A stretch of DNA of 64,000 bases, taken from Cynocephalus volans. Its lineage: Eukaryota > Chordata > Mammalia > Dermoptera > Cynocephalidae. Positions 49,824 through 61,339 of this stretch are shown piece after piece (position 1 is the first letter of the stretch; every line of letters starts with the position of its first letter). A program made the position numbers and the translations under genes. The notes under the pieces were generated by a model, which saw only the letters and a list, made by a program, of their open reading frames with translations, made no database searches and had not been told where the DNA came from. Where the stretch lies: NCBI RefSeq assembly GCF_027409185.1, contig NC_084463.1, positions 45,548,407-45,612,406 on the forward strand. Reading direction: 5' to 3'.

Positions 49824-49977
49824 CTCACTGAGATAATCAAAACAGCCAGAGACAGGATATGCCTTAGTGACAAATTTTGCTACACTTTTCATGTTAATAA
49901 ATCCTTTCCAAATGGTGCTGAGTTGAGATAAAAAGTGGGTCGTATCTCCTTCTGGAGAGGAACGTGACTCTGAGACA
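49824..49977 (-). pseudogene. DIDO1-like exon I (start of SPOC domain)
   Basis: 154 bases (1 + 51 codons). Acceptor 'gttttacag', donor GAG|GTTTGT. Encodes 'ESRSSPEGDTTHFLSQLSTI', then 'WKGFINMKSVAKFVTKAYPV' and 'SGCFDYLSE'. WKGFINM…SVAKF is the first strand region of the SPOC domain, which binds phosphorylated RNA polymerase II CTD in this family. The frame is open and strongly conserved. Confidence 0.92.
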
Positions 49978-50269
49978 CTGTAAAACAAAACCATGAAAAA
50001 TAAGGAAATCTCTCTTATACAATTAGAATTTCAAAACAATGAAGACCGTGTGTTGAAAAGTAAAAGTGAATTCCTACAAGTTTTGGTAGCTTACTTTTGC
50101 CAATAAATGCTTTACTCATAATGATATAAATAGACATTTTGGTAAGAGAAGAACAAACTGAACTGTATTTCTGAGGAAAACTCAGAGTTGAAATCACCAA
50201 TTGCCTTTCCGTTCATTAGTTCAAAAGAAAACTTCATTGGCTCTTTCAGACTATATCTGAAATACACAC

Positions 50270-50761
50270 CTGATATTCTGTGATGGAACTGACAAGGGGA
50301 TGAGGACCGCTTAGCCAGTATGAACCTGGGCACCGCCAAAGAAGTCAAAGCAGGCATCAGTGTGTCTTGTTTGGTTTCTACCACATGGGTACTGTCTGGC
50401 TGGGCTGGTATGGAGGCTGTCACTGTGCATGATCCACTTGGACCAGTCCTGGAGTCCCAGCTGGACATAGTGACAGTGGTGACCACTGCATCCCCACGGC
50501 CTTCCACTGGGGAGAGCTCAAGAATGACATCTCCTGGGGGCCCAGGGTAATACTTTCTCTCCAGGTTTGAATGAGAAGCTCTTTCCAGGTCTGGCGTAGA
50601 AGCATTTCTGGGCAGAGTTCCTGGTGTTCCTTCATCAGCTGAGTTAGGAACTGGATCAGATGGAGAGCTGACACACTTGGATTTTAAGTCTTCTTTCTTA
50701 GCAGAAGCCAACAATTTCTGTTTTTTCAGAGGTGGCTCATCTTCTGATGAGGAAATCTGAC
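50270..50761 (-). pseudogene. DIDO1-like exon H (disordered linker), frameshifted near 3' end
   Basis: About 492 bases. Acceptor 'atctacctcag', donor ATCAG|GTGTGT. Encodes the serine- and proline-rich linker: 'SSSEDEPPLKKQKLLASAKK', 'YYPGPPGDV', 'VVTTVTM', 'RFILAKRSSSP'. After RSSSP, near 50310-50295, the homologous reading continues one frame over and some codons present in DIDO1 are missing. As a result exon H no longer joins exon I in the SPOC frame. The other codons are open, with a nuclear-localisation-like KKQK retained. Confidence 0.85.
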
Positions 50762-51001
50762 CTGAGGTAGATGAGGAAAGACATGGTGAGAAATCTGACA
50801 CATCCAAGACCACAGCATGCTCATGAGCAGGTAATTGCTTACGAGAACCCAAAAGCAACAATGCAAAGAGAGGAGCTAACTTCATGAACTCCAGTAATCC
50901 ATTCTACCCCCCTCCCTTTTTTTTTGGTTTAACATCGCATTTGGAAGGATTAGTGATTTTAAGCAAAATCCAGTTTAATGGGATCCCAAAATTATGCTCA
51001 C

Positions 51002-51137
51002 CTGTACAGATTTTACAATTTAGATTAAAAAGATGCGCCTCATGCTGGCTTCTTGTGTCTTTCGACAAACTGCTACGGACATCCAGAAGGGGCTGGGGGC
51101 TTTTTTCAGGGACAGCTTGTACTGATTCTTGCTGTTC
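51002..51137 (-). pseudogene. DIDO1-like exon G
   Basis: 136 bases. Acceptor 'tttctttgag', donor ACAG|GTGAGC. Encodes 'EQQESVQAVPEKSPQPLLDV', then 'HEAHLFNLNCKICTG'. The end keeps the 'HLFDLNCKICTG'-type motif of DIDO1 between TFIIS-M and SPOC. The frame is open. It ends in phase 1 and joins exon H correctly. Confidence 0.88.
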
Positions 51138-51401
51138 CTCAAAGAAAACAAAAAGGTAGGTCATTTATTTTCCAATGCCATTTCCAAATTAACAGCACAC
51201 ATGAAGAAAGGTGGATGTGATTAAGAACCGCTAGATGAAAAAAAAAGGACCACTGGATACAAGTCCTTGAGAAGTAATGAAATTATATATATTTGTTATA
51301 AGCTCATTGTCCTGCCCAATAATTTAAGACACCTAAAAACATTTGGAATGGAGAAATTTTACTCTATCTTTTCTGAACCCTGAAAATACCAAAATGCTCA
51401 C

Positions 51402-51508
51402 ACCTAAGTCTGACACGGGTGTAGAATCTTTTATACTGGGAATGGTTTCCTGTTTTTAATGTCAGTCTTTTTGCCTTCATGGCACAATTAAGTTCTGGAT
51501 TCTATCAC
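51402..51508 (-). pseudogene. DIDO1-like exon F, with in-frame stop and frameshift
   Basis: Acceptor 'tttattttag' and donor GGT|GTGAGC are intact. The frame inherited from exon E reads 'VIESRT' and then TAA (51488-51490) where DIDO1 has lysine. After 'KKT' the homology moves to another frame ('IPSIKDSTPVSDL'). My boundaries give 107 bases, not a multiple of three, against 105 expected. This exon alone truncates any product just after the TFIIS-M domain. It has no long open frame in any single frame, so it was found only by aligning through the lesions. Confidence 0.8.
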
Positions 51509-51651
51509 CTAAAATAAAAAAGACAAAAATCAAGTCCTCCACCTTGTTTTCCAGGAGGAAAGCATATCACTCCTGCAAACAGTGTATTATTTGACTTCTG
51601 GTAAAGTTAAGTCTCTGGTATCTGAAGCAGCCATTCTGAGTCAGTACTCAC

Positions 51652-51768
51652 AGATGTCATCAGTTTCTCTTTCCCCCGGGAAATTTCTTTAGATCCAAGT
51701 TCTTCTGGCTTCATTCTCACAAGTTTTGCCAAAGAGATTTCTCCACGCAAAACACGACGGAAGAGTCC
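51652..51768 (-). pseudogene. DIDO1-like exon E (end of TFIIS-M domain)
   Basis: 117 bases, 39 codons, acceptor 'ctttatag', donor TCT|GTGAGT. Encodes 'GLFRRVLRGEISLAKLVRMK' and 'PEELGSKEIS'. The motif LVRMKPEEL is the signature end of the TFIIS-M domain in the DIDO1/PHF3/SPOCD1 family. The tail 'RGKEKLMTS' differs from DIDO1, where a tryptophan follows. Both splice sites look usable. Confidence 0.9.
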
Positions 51769-52916
51769 CTATAAAGAAACATCATTCACTCATTCATCCA
51801 TTCATTCAAACAATATCTGTGTGTGTTAATGTGGAGGCTACAGAAACAACAAAGCAGCACAAGAAGCTCTGCCTGGAGGTTCAAGGACCACTGGACAAAA
51901 AACCAAAGCTTTCAATGGAAGGCTGCACTGCACAGAGCCCTGCAGAGGCGCGACCTCACCTGCCTCCCAAAGCAGTCCCTTGAGAGCATGTGCCAGGCGG
52001 CCCAGCTGAGAGCAAATGGAGGCACAGAAAACATGCGTTTCAAGGTCAAGCAAGGCCCATGTTGCACTGATTCTTCTTTAAAAAATAAAAAGTCACCTCC
52101 GCAGGAAAAACAAAATCATGTACACAATTTGGAATACAGGTCAGAAATATACAGTATTAGGAATACAGACAGGAAGAAATGACTTGTGCTGGGGGGCTGT
52201 TAACCACGCTGAGATGCAGAGTATCTGACCCTGGTTCTACTGCACAGCTAAGAGCTCAGAGAGTGACACAGAGGACCAGAAGACTGTGAGCCCTGGAGGC
52301 AGGAGGCAAGAGACTGTACCAGACAAGCAGCTCAGCCTTCTCAGATTCCATTTCCATTTTCATTGCAGGAGAACCCCCACTCCATGGCTGCTATGAGGAC
52401 TGAGCTGCCCTGCAGCACCCGTCGAAATGATGAGAACAGGAGGGGCTGCTCCTTATTATTACTGTGAAGTAGCCCAAATTGTCGGGCTCACTCAAGTGAT
52501 GAGAGAAAAGAAAATAAGGCAGAAAAGGCTGTCTGTAGCCAGAATATGGACACACCCATATTCTAGATTAAAGAATCTGTACTTTACTTTAGAGCCAATG
52601 AAGGGATGGGCATGTGATTTGGCACTGCAATGTTTAGAAGAGGCTAACCTGGTGAAATAAAAGATGAACTTCAGCCACTGAGATCACTGACAAGAGTCCA
52701 CTTAAGGTAGGGAACAGAAAGATCCTCAAATAACACCAAGTACATGGGGCATACAGAAGTGTCACAGAGGATAAAAATAGTTTTTAACTTTCATGGAAAG
52801 AATATAAATGTTGCAAATGCTCTTTGATGTATTACTCTGAAACTCAGCGAATAGAAAACACACACCAAGTTTCCTTCTGCGTCAGGAATATTGCAGTACA
52901 CAGAGATCACACACAC

Positions 52917-53076
52917 CTGATTTTTAGGATCCTTGAGGTTGAACAGGAGGCTGCGGTATTTTCTCATGTAGCGAATATCTGTAACTTGAAACAAGTTAAA
53001 CATTTCCTTCTCCAGATGAAGGGCGATGTTTCCTACTTCTTTCTCTGTCATGATTAAGTCATCACTGTCACTGACT
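52917..53076 (-). pseudogene. DIDO1-like exon D (core of TFIIS-M domain)
   Basis: 160 bases with intact acceptor ('ccattcag') and donor CAG|GTGTGT. Reads 'VSDSDDLIMTEKEVGNIALH', then 'LEKEMFNLFQVTD' and 'KYRSLLFNLKDPKNQ', the most recognisable block of the TFIIS-central domain shared by DIDO1, PHF3, SPOCD1 and TFIIS. Frame is open. Among family members the wording is closest to DIDO1 (EKEMFNLFQVTD), not PHF3. It joins exon E in phase 0. Confidence 0.92.
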
Positions 53077-53215
53077 CTGAATGGAATGAAAAAGAAACTA
53101 CATAAAACCCTTGAATTTGGATACATTACATTTTTGAAACAGTGGGGCAATCTCAAAATGATCACGCCATACATGGAAGAGCTTCCACAGATAAAAGCCA
53201 AGGACAACAGCCCAG

Positions 53216-53660
53216 CTTTTCCACAAAATCTCTTTCAAGGAGCATCGTATATTCTGCCGAATTTGTGAACTGGGCTGTGACTGGGCAGGGCTCCAGGTCC
53301 CAAGGTGTCCTGGGACTGGAGAGGCCACAGGAAGAGAAGTTGTTACCGGCTTCCCAATGGCTCCAACCAAAGCAGCAGATCCAGGGAACTGTCTGGAAAC
53401 CACCGTCTGCCTGACAGCAGAAGTGCCACATGATGGGGTGCCCGAGAGCCACGTCTTTTGTGAGATGGTGCCCTTGAAGCTAGAGGGTGCCTTTTTAATG
53501 GCCGGTTTGGCTGCTGCCACATTAGCAAATGGAGGAGACATCTTTGGAGCGAGATGTCTTGGTGATGGTCGTTTGCCCACCAAGCAGCCCGGGCAGGCTT
53601 TTCTGTTTGAGGCCGAGGCCACCACGGCCTTCTCCTCTGCTCTTCCGTCTGCCTTCCTGG
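53216..53660 (-). pseudogene. DIDO1-like exon C (linker and start of TFIIS-M), donor GT changed to CT
   Basis: Acceptor 'ctctctcttgcag' precedes a 445-base open segment encoding 'RAEEKAVVASASNRK', 'FANVAAAKPAIKKAPSS', 'FPGSAALVGAIGKPV' and finally 'SSQIRQNIRCSLKEILWK', the first helix of the TFIIS-central domain (RNA polymerase II binding in this family). A small in-frame deletion removes part of an alanine-rich stretch compared with DIDO1 as I remember it. The exon should end in phase 2 (AAA AG|), because exon D starts with A GTC. Here AG is followed by CTGGGC, so the donor dinucleotide is CT instead of GT, a single-base change that should abolish this splice. Confidence 0.88.
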
Positions 53661-54599
53661 CTGCAAGAGAGAGCACAGGTGTGCGGGTGAAACAGGAGAA
53701 CAGGCTTCAAAGCACGCCCACCCTTAACTAGCAAGAGCTTACTAGGCATTACTGAATAGGATACATCTAGAAAAAAGGATTTTTAAAATCTTAAAATTCA
53801 GAAAAGAAGCATAATTAAGGGCTGTCAGCAGTATTTATGATAGTGACTATGGGTTATTTCAGATAGAAAAATGCTTTATTATTTTATTATATTAAAGCTT
53901 TTACTTCGACCAACAAACTTCATAATCAAAGACTCAATTTACTCCTCAGTTGAGCTTTAAAACTGAAAGACAAACTTCATTTTACCAAAAAAACAAACAA
54001 AAATACCCTACATAGGTTTGGGATAGCACTACAGAATTCAAGTGCGATTTTTTTGTAAACTTGAGTTTCAAAACTCTTTTCAGGAAGGGTAAACAGACGA
54101 GTGCTCTATCCATGCACATTCAACCCAAAGTGGACATCTGTGGCAACCACATCTGAGCGGGGGTGGGTGGTTTCACATGCCACATTGTCCTACTAGACGA
54201 GTCACTTGGAGGTGATGCCATTAATGAAATATGGAAAGGTGAGAGGAATTTGCAAGATGGGGAAAGTCAATCATGTTTCCATACTAAGAATTGGCAACCA
54301 ACAATATAATAATGTTGCTGTTTAAATGTCTCCCTTTAAAGCCCTCTAGTCATTATTCAATTAACGTGGTAAACAGTAAATTAGTGCTTTTAATTAAAAC
54401 AAGGATTATAGTCAAAAGCTCAAAAAAAACCCTCAAAAGCCCCCAACTTGCACAAAAACCTTTACATGCCAGGAAAGAACCCATTGCATTAAAATCCTAT
54501 ATAGTCCACCAGAATTCAAAGATCAGCACTGCAACCCCTCAGCTAGGCAGGGGCTCTGGTGCAGACTCCATGTCAGTGGATGATGCTTGTTTGGCAACA

Positions 54600-55390
54600 G
54601 TACATGAAAAAATGCTCAGCATCACTAGTCATCAGAAAAATTCAAATCAAAACCACACTGAAATATCATCTCACTCCAGTTAGACTGACCATTATTAAAA
54701 AGACCATTAACAACAATTGCTACTGAGGATATGGGGAAAGGAGAACTCTGCTACAATGTTGGTGGGGCTGTAAATTAGCACAGCCACTATGGAAAACAGC
54801 AAAGAAGCTTCCTCAAATACAGACAGCACTACCATATGATGCAGCAATCCCACTACTGTATATATATCCAAAGAAATGGAAATCACTTCAAAAGGTTACC
54901 TGCACTCCCATGTTCACTGCAGCTCTATTTACAATAGCCAAAATATAGAACCAACCTCCGTGCCCATCAACAGATGACTGGATAAGGAAAATGTGATACA
55001 TGTACACAATGGAATACTACACAGCTATAAAAAATGAAGAAAATTCTGCCATTTGTAACAACCTGGATGAGTCTGGAGAAAATTATGATGCATGAAATAA
55101 GCCAGACAAGGATAGATAAATACCACATGCTCTCACTTATAACTAGGTGCTAAGAAAGAAAGAAACATAGAAGCAAAGTAACAAAGAAACAGAAAAGACT
55201 ACAATTACTTGAACTTTCAGAAGGACAGAAGAAACCAATGGTTATTAGATATGGGGGGATGGAGGGAGGGAGGGAGTTTGGGGCATGATGGGTCAGGTAA
55301 AGGGCATAAAGAAAAATCATGATTTGTAATAATGAATATGCTAATAACAATATTTTTAAAAGTAAGACACTTTAAATACAAAAAGAATGT
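54600..55390 (+). mobile_element. L1 3' end
   Basis: 'gaaaaaatgctcagcatcac', 'tacacaatggaatactacac' and 'agataaataccacatgctct' are the L1 ORF2 end and 3' UTR. More diverged than the copy at 36.8-40.1 kb, with no intact frame. It is inserted in a DIDO1-like intron. Confidence 0.85.
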
Positions 55391-57769
55391 CATTATTGGC
55401 TTTCAAGAAAATTCCAGCTATGTGGATTACATTAAGAACCAGCTGTCAAGCTAAATCCTTTATCAGAACAAATTTTGATATTTCTTCAAATTGGGAGGAT
55501 AATGCTGGTTTAGATTTACAATGTCTGGTTACTCCCAGCCTCATTTATTTGTCACTGACAACTCTGGGAGAGACAGAGAAAATGGCTTATGCAACTCGTA
55601 AAAAAAACACAGACACACCCTCCACCACCAGCTTTAAATTTCTACAAAACGATCATGGGATCTGGAATTCTACCATATGTTTGTTTTATTAAAGGAAATT
55701 TGCTCATGATTTCAATGCAATGTGCTTCTGGAGCCAATGCCAGAATTTATCCTTGAGGACACATGTTCTCCTGGATCCATTTCACACTGTGCCTGGCCAC
55801 CTGTGTGGCACACACACATGAGCGGGAGGACAAGGCTTTCAGATGGGGAACTCACACAAGCAATTATCTGGGTTTACATCTGCAGGCTATTAAGGTTTTC
55901 CTTTTCAACTCCCACAGCTAGAATTAAACTGCTGAAATCTGTTTTCTACTTAAAATCTGTTCACATCCCAAATGTTTTAAGTTACTTAACAAGACTTTAG
56001 GGAGTCCAATATACTGGGAATTGTGCCTGTAAATATAAAGACCAGGCACTTCCATTTCAAAATTGCAATAAAGCAGAAATACGTTAGAAAAGAATTTTCA
56101 GCCCACTTCATGCCTTGAGTAATGGGGGGTAAACGGTGGAAACAAAGAGAGGCAATATGGAAGCAAACAGATATAAAAACACAAGAGAAACACCATTTTC
56201 TTGGGGAGAACTAAAAAGCAAACTGTGTCTGTAAACTAAGGAAATTATACAGAAATCCACCCCCCCCGAAATTTACAAAAATTGCATGTTAATCGCATTA
56301 CCTTGAGAATGTGAAGGATAATTTAACAGGCAGGGCACCTCCTTAAGCAGGAGCAGAGAGCTTCCTGCATAGCAAGGCCCAGTTCACTGAGCAGCTATAC
56401 CTGTGACCACACACCGAGGGCAGCACCAGCCATGTGGGAGCAGAGGATGTTGGCAAGGCCACCTCCACAAGCAGCAGCAATGCTCAGCTCTATGCCACAG
56501 GACTTCTCACAATGTACACAGTCACACAGACTGGAAATGGACCCGATATCAGCCTCAGGAACCCCGCCCCCTGAAAGCATTTCTGCAGCCAGTCAGGGAG
56601 ACAAGGGTCTTCATGGGGTGCAGTTATGATGGGCTGTGTGCATGCTGCCCCCTCCCACTATATCTGTCAGGACTCAGAGGATGTGCCCTGCTACCAAAAA
56701 GTCAGAGATGTTTGGTGGGAGAGAGAGGCAGAGGCACATTGAACTTGAATTATTTTACCCATGACCCTACTCTCCTCCCAATCATCATTTGGAAAAATGA
56801 CATTTCTGGGGAAACAGAAAATGATCACAAGCAAGTAGCTAAAATGTATGTCCCTTATAAATTTTAGATATCAATCAATTTCAATTTTGAGATGTAGAGA
56901 TGTGCTGGGAAGGTTAATTAGCCATATCAGTGTCAGTGAAAAGCTGATGGAAGAAGTGGGAAAGGCCAAAGGAGAAAACCTATGAGTACAGAAATTACCC
57001 TCTCTGATCTGGACTTCCATCCATCCCTGTCCCCTCTCAAAAGGTGAGTGAAGTAGGACATTACTTCCCCATCTTTTCCTCTCTCCAATGTGCACTGTCT
57101 CCGCAACCCCCACACTTGGAGTCTTGGGGTCTGCTCTCCAATTCTGGTCAATACAGAGAAAAACTAACTGAACTGAAATTAATCATCCAAATTATCTCTT
57201 CTGCGGTTATTTATACCCCTCAGTTTTTCTTTCCTTTACTGTTAAGTGCATATAATCAATTTAATTAAAGTACTTTAGCAGAATATTAAAAAGTGACTGC
57301 TCCAATCCCTTTCACAGATATGGGATACTTATTTTAACATCTGTTCATTGGCTCTAAAAGTGCTGTTTTGCACAGGTGCTATAATTGGATGAACATATGA
57401 GACATGCTATTTGCTGGCTTGAAATTCTCAGCTCAAACAAGCTAAGGTGTATGGAGATTCATTATAACACAGTAACAGGTTAACTCAATTGGGATTCCAT
57501 TTCTTAGGTCTTGGGCTGCTTACATAACCAAAAGGAATTACTTTTTTATATACATATATAGACCACAATAGATCTAGCACCTACCTACACAAGTACCGCC
57601 CCGCCAAGTGATGTGTTCAAAGGACAATAAAAAGGAAAACACAGAACACATTTATAATCCTGAAATCTAGGGCTATTTAATCTTTTTAGTGTTTATTTTA
57701 TAAGGTACAAAATGCACTATGAACACCATAAATGAGAACTGATTTGACCATAGTTTTATGATAGAATAA

Positions 57770-57962
57770 AATGTATCAGATGGATTGAATTTAAATTTTT
57801 AATTTAACGGTGCAGCATTAGTCTGAGAAACAAGATGCATGATCGAATCAACAAGCTGCATGATCTAATCGGGTTTAATGGATCTATTTGGAATATCCTC
57901 ATTACATTAATTTGAAATGCATGCCAGGGTATGACCTTTAATAGTCTGATCTTTAATAATAG
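57770..57962. other. TAAT-rich stretch with internal direct repeat
   Basis: 'atgcatgatcgaatcaaca' is echoed 20 bases on by 'ctgcatgatctaatcgggt', in a run rich in TAAT and ATTA cores. It has the look of a conserved non-coding element or very old repeat. No function can be assigned. Confidence 0.35.
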
Positions 57963-58679
57963 CTTAAGAGATGAGCCAGGAAACCAGTCCCACTTAGAAT
58001 TCTCAGCACTTTCTCTTTAGTGAGGACACCCTGAGGTTCCACATGGGCAAGCAGACCCCTCACTCACTGTGGGATCTACAGAGCAGCAGTAAATGCCCTT
58101 CAAAATTCAAATGCATGTTATCTGGGTGTGTAGTATATGAGTAGGACATGAAAAAACTCCCACCTGTCCAGTCAGAGATAAACTTAACTCCTGAAAAGCA
58201 TACCTAAGTCGAATACCAGATGCAACACTAATTTGCAGAGGTTCACAGAACATATAAAAAAAAGTGCTGATTTTATGTGCTGAGATTGGATCATGTGGGA
58301 AAACTTAAGTTTTATATGGGCTGTAAGAAGACTAACTGATGTTTGGACAATGAGGACTTTTAAATGCTGGGCAGTCTATCTATTCAGATTTTGCTGAAGA
58401 CAATACAAATGCTTATCAGAGCCTGATAAGGAAAACAGCTTTAGAAACTTAATCATCAAGGTGAAACATTTACTAATGAGGTTTGTACACCTTTTTGGAA
58501 AACACTGACTGGAAGTCCCAAGAGATTAGAGATAGATCCTCAGTGTCAGGAGGCATCTTGCACATGGGCATTCCCTTCCAGCACTGATGGTGCAGCCAGT
58601 GTTTATGATCAGCATTAAAACACAACTGCAACCCCCAGTCCTGCACAGGCTCAGGAAACGGCTATCTGGAGAGAGTGGG

Positions 58680-58887
58680 AGGGGTCCAGGAGGGAGACAG
58701 TGGAAGTCTTTTCCAGCTTTACTGCACTGTAATTCTGGTTGCTTGCCCAGGATGGCATGCTGCTTTCACAAATTGTCTCCTTCCTGAGGGATTTGCTCCT
58801 AGAAAAAGCCACCACCGCCTTCTTCACTGTGCCTTCTTTTTTTTCTGGAGCTGGTCTCTCGTGCAGAGAAGAGCTTTTAATGCTTCC
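58680..58887 (-). pseudogene. DIDO1-like exon B (linker), donor lost
   Basis: Starts after a good acceptor ('attatccag') and encodes 'GSIKSSSLHERPAPEKKE', then 'VKKAVVAFSRSKSLRKE' and 'SSMPSWASNQNYSAVK', matching the linker between the PHD and TFIIS-M regions of DIDO1. By homology the exon should end at the phase-1 T at 58680, but the next bases on the minus strand are CC (…GACCCCT|CCCACT) and not GT. No good GT donor lies close by, so splicing to exon C is expected to fail or to use a cryptic site. The open frame runs on about 10 codons into former intron before stopping. The right boundary is inferred from the phase of exon C. Confidence 0.8.
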
Positions 58888-59819
58888 CTGGATAATAAGT
58901 AAAACTCCAATTATTAAGAAGGCCAGAAAGTACACCTCCACTTCATTTCACTGAGAAAGAAAGGTCATAATCCTATACCTTCTTTGGGTCATCTACCCTG
59001 AGTCTGCACACCACATTTGCCTAGCAGCAGTCTGGCTACCTTTGCACATTGAGCTAACCCTTAGCACTCCCACCTCTTATTCAGGATTCCAACTTTTTGA
59101 GTGACAAGAAGATCCCTGACACAGGACCCCCTGTAACCTTGCTGAGGTATGAGAGCAGTGACACAGGGTGCACGAAGAGCACAAATGATGTTTCTTTATC
59201 CTCTGCCAGGCCCAGGGCATGCTTGGAGCAGCCATTCTCCTCCTGGGTGCAGCAGCAACAACTTCTTTGTCAGTTCTATGATTCAAAACTACCAACTTTA
59301 AAAATTAAGTCACCTAAAAGTAAAATAAGCAATTGAAAATAATCAAGAAAACTCTCCAAACAGTGTTAGTTACACTTTGCTTGTCATAAATGTAACATCA
59401 ACCTAAGCCCCAGGACAGGCCTGAGAGAAGAACCTGTGATTTCCAGCCATCCCTGAATTCTCCCCAAATTCCACAGAGTACCAAAGCAGGACAACCTTGG
59501 CAGGAGCCAAGGGCAGCCTCATCCACCTGGAAGCAGGCAAGAAGCAGAGCATACCTGGAGTCCAAGGCAGGACCTGAGGGCAGCATCTCCTGCCTGGAAG
59601 CAGACACGGAGCACCCTAAAAATCCCCTTCCACATGGGTGGGCCACCACAGCCACTACCACAGCCATGGCTGCTGCAAAAGCAGCTCAAGACCACCACAG
59701 TAGCACAGGTGTCATGCAGACAGCCTACCAGATACCTGATTGCATTGACACAAGGAAAGCCACCAGTGGAGTGTGGAAAAAGAAGAGTACATCCTTCTCT
59801 TCAAAGCCCACTCTAGAGT

Positions 59820-60890
59820 AACAGAAGAAGCAGCAACTATTCTCTAACAGATGACCAGACATAAATATATAGATACTAGAAATATGAAAATCCAAGAAAA
59901 TATGACACCACCAAAAGAATACAGTAACTCACCAATACCAGACTGTATATAGCAAGAAACCCTTGCAAGGACGTAAAGGGTATTATGAGCAACAATCTTA
60001 AAGGAACTCACTGAGATAAGAGAAGACTCAGACAACATAAATGAGAAAAAAAATCTATGATATAAGGGAGGAAATTTACAAAAAGATTAATATCTTATAA
60101 AAGAATGATCAGAACTCATGGAATTGAAAGTTTCACTCAACGAAATAACACAATGAATAGCCTTAAGCAGCAGGATAGAACAAGCAGAAGAAATGATTTC
60201 TTATCTTGAAGATGAGCTTTTTAAAAATTACCCAGGCAGGAAAAAAAAAAAAAGAAAGAAAGAAAAGAAAAAAAAAAACCTTTAAAAAAGGAAGAAAATC
60301 TAAGAGAGCTACAAGGCAACCTTAGGCACACAAAAATTCAAATCATGGGTGTTCCAGAAGAGGAGGAGAAATGAAAGGGCATGGAAAACCTATCCAATGA
60401 AATAATAATGGTAAACTTCCCAGGAACAGGGAGAGACATGGACCTCCAGACCCAGGAAGCTCAAAGATCCCCAAACAGATTCACCCCAATAATCCTCTCC
60501 AAGACACACAATAGTAAAACTGGCAAAGCTCAAAGACAAAGAGAATATTTTAAAAGAAGCAAGAGAAAAGCATCAAGTCACCTATAAGGGAGCCCTTATC
60601 AGACTAACAGCAAACATTTCAACAGTAACTCTGCAGGACAGAAGGATATGGGATGACCGACATATTGAAAATACTGAAAGAAATAAACTGCCAGCCAAGC
60701 ATACCATATCCAGCAAGGCTATCCCTCAGAAATGAGAGAGAAATAGTGTATTTTCCAGACAAAAATTGTGGGAGTTTACCACCATGTCACCAGCCCTGTA
60801 AGAAATCCTCAAGGGAGTCCTACACCAGCAATTCAAAAAATGGTAATCACTCATCTTACTAGCCATAGTTCTGTTGAAACTGCTTCTTAC
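59820..60890 (+). mobile_element. L1 ORF1 / HAL1-type element
   Basis: 'atgggtgttccagaagagga', 'cttcccaggaacagggagag', 'gcaagagaaaagcatcaagt' and 'ctgccagccaagcatacc' match the ORF1 region of old L1 or of HAL1 (a half-L1 with ORF1 only). Frames are broken. An A-rich GAAA tract at 60240-60295 interrupts it. Confidence 0.75.
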
Positions 60891-61330
60891 AAAATTCAGT
60901 CTTGGTAGGTGATGCGTTTCTAGAAATTTATTCATTTCATCTAGATGATCTAATTTGTTGACCAACAATTATTCACAGTATTCTCTTATAACCCTTTTGA
61001 TTTCTGTAAATTTCGTTGTAATGACCCCTCTTTCATTTCTGATTTTAGTTATTTGAGTTTTCTTTTTCTTAGTCCACCTAGACAAAGGTTTGCCAGTTTT
61101 ATGGATCTCATCAAAGTACCAACATTTAGTTTCATTGATTTTCCCTACATTTTTTTCTATTTTGTTTCTTTTTCTATACTCTAATTTTTATTATTTACAT
61201 TCTTTGCTTGGTCTGGGCTTAGTTTGCTCTTCATTTTCTAGTTTCCTGAGGTGCAAAGGTGATTGCTGATTTGAGATCTTTCTTTTTAAATAATATATGT
61301 ATTTATATTAAATAAACTTCTCTTTTAGCA
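60891..61330 (-). mobile_element. Old L1 ORF2 piece, inverted
   Basis: Complement of L1 ORF2: 'ttcatttctgattttagtta' and 'gtccacctagacaaaggttt'. Adjoins the ORF1-type element head to head. Confidence 0.7.
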
Positions 61331-61339
61331 AAAAATAAA

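Larger units (their letters stand above)
53661..58679 (-). other. DIDO1-like intron between exons B and C
   Basis: 5 kb containing a plus-strand L1 3' end (54.6-55.4 kb) and an unusual TAAT-rich stretch at 57.77-57.96 kb. The remainder (53.7-54.6, 55.4-57.7, 58.0-58.68 kb) shows no gene I can support. Confidence 0.5.

Noticed and set aside
52824..53268. Plus-strand open frames opposite exon D and exon C
   Set aside because: Shadows of the DIDO1-like exons on the other strand.
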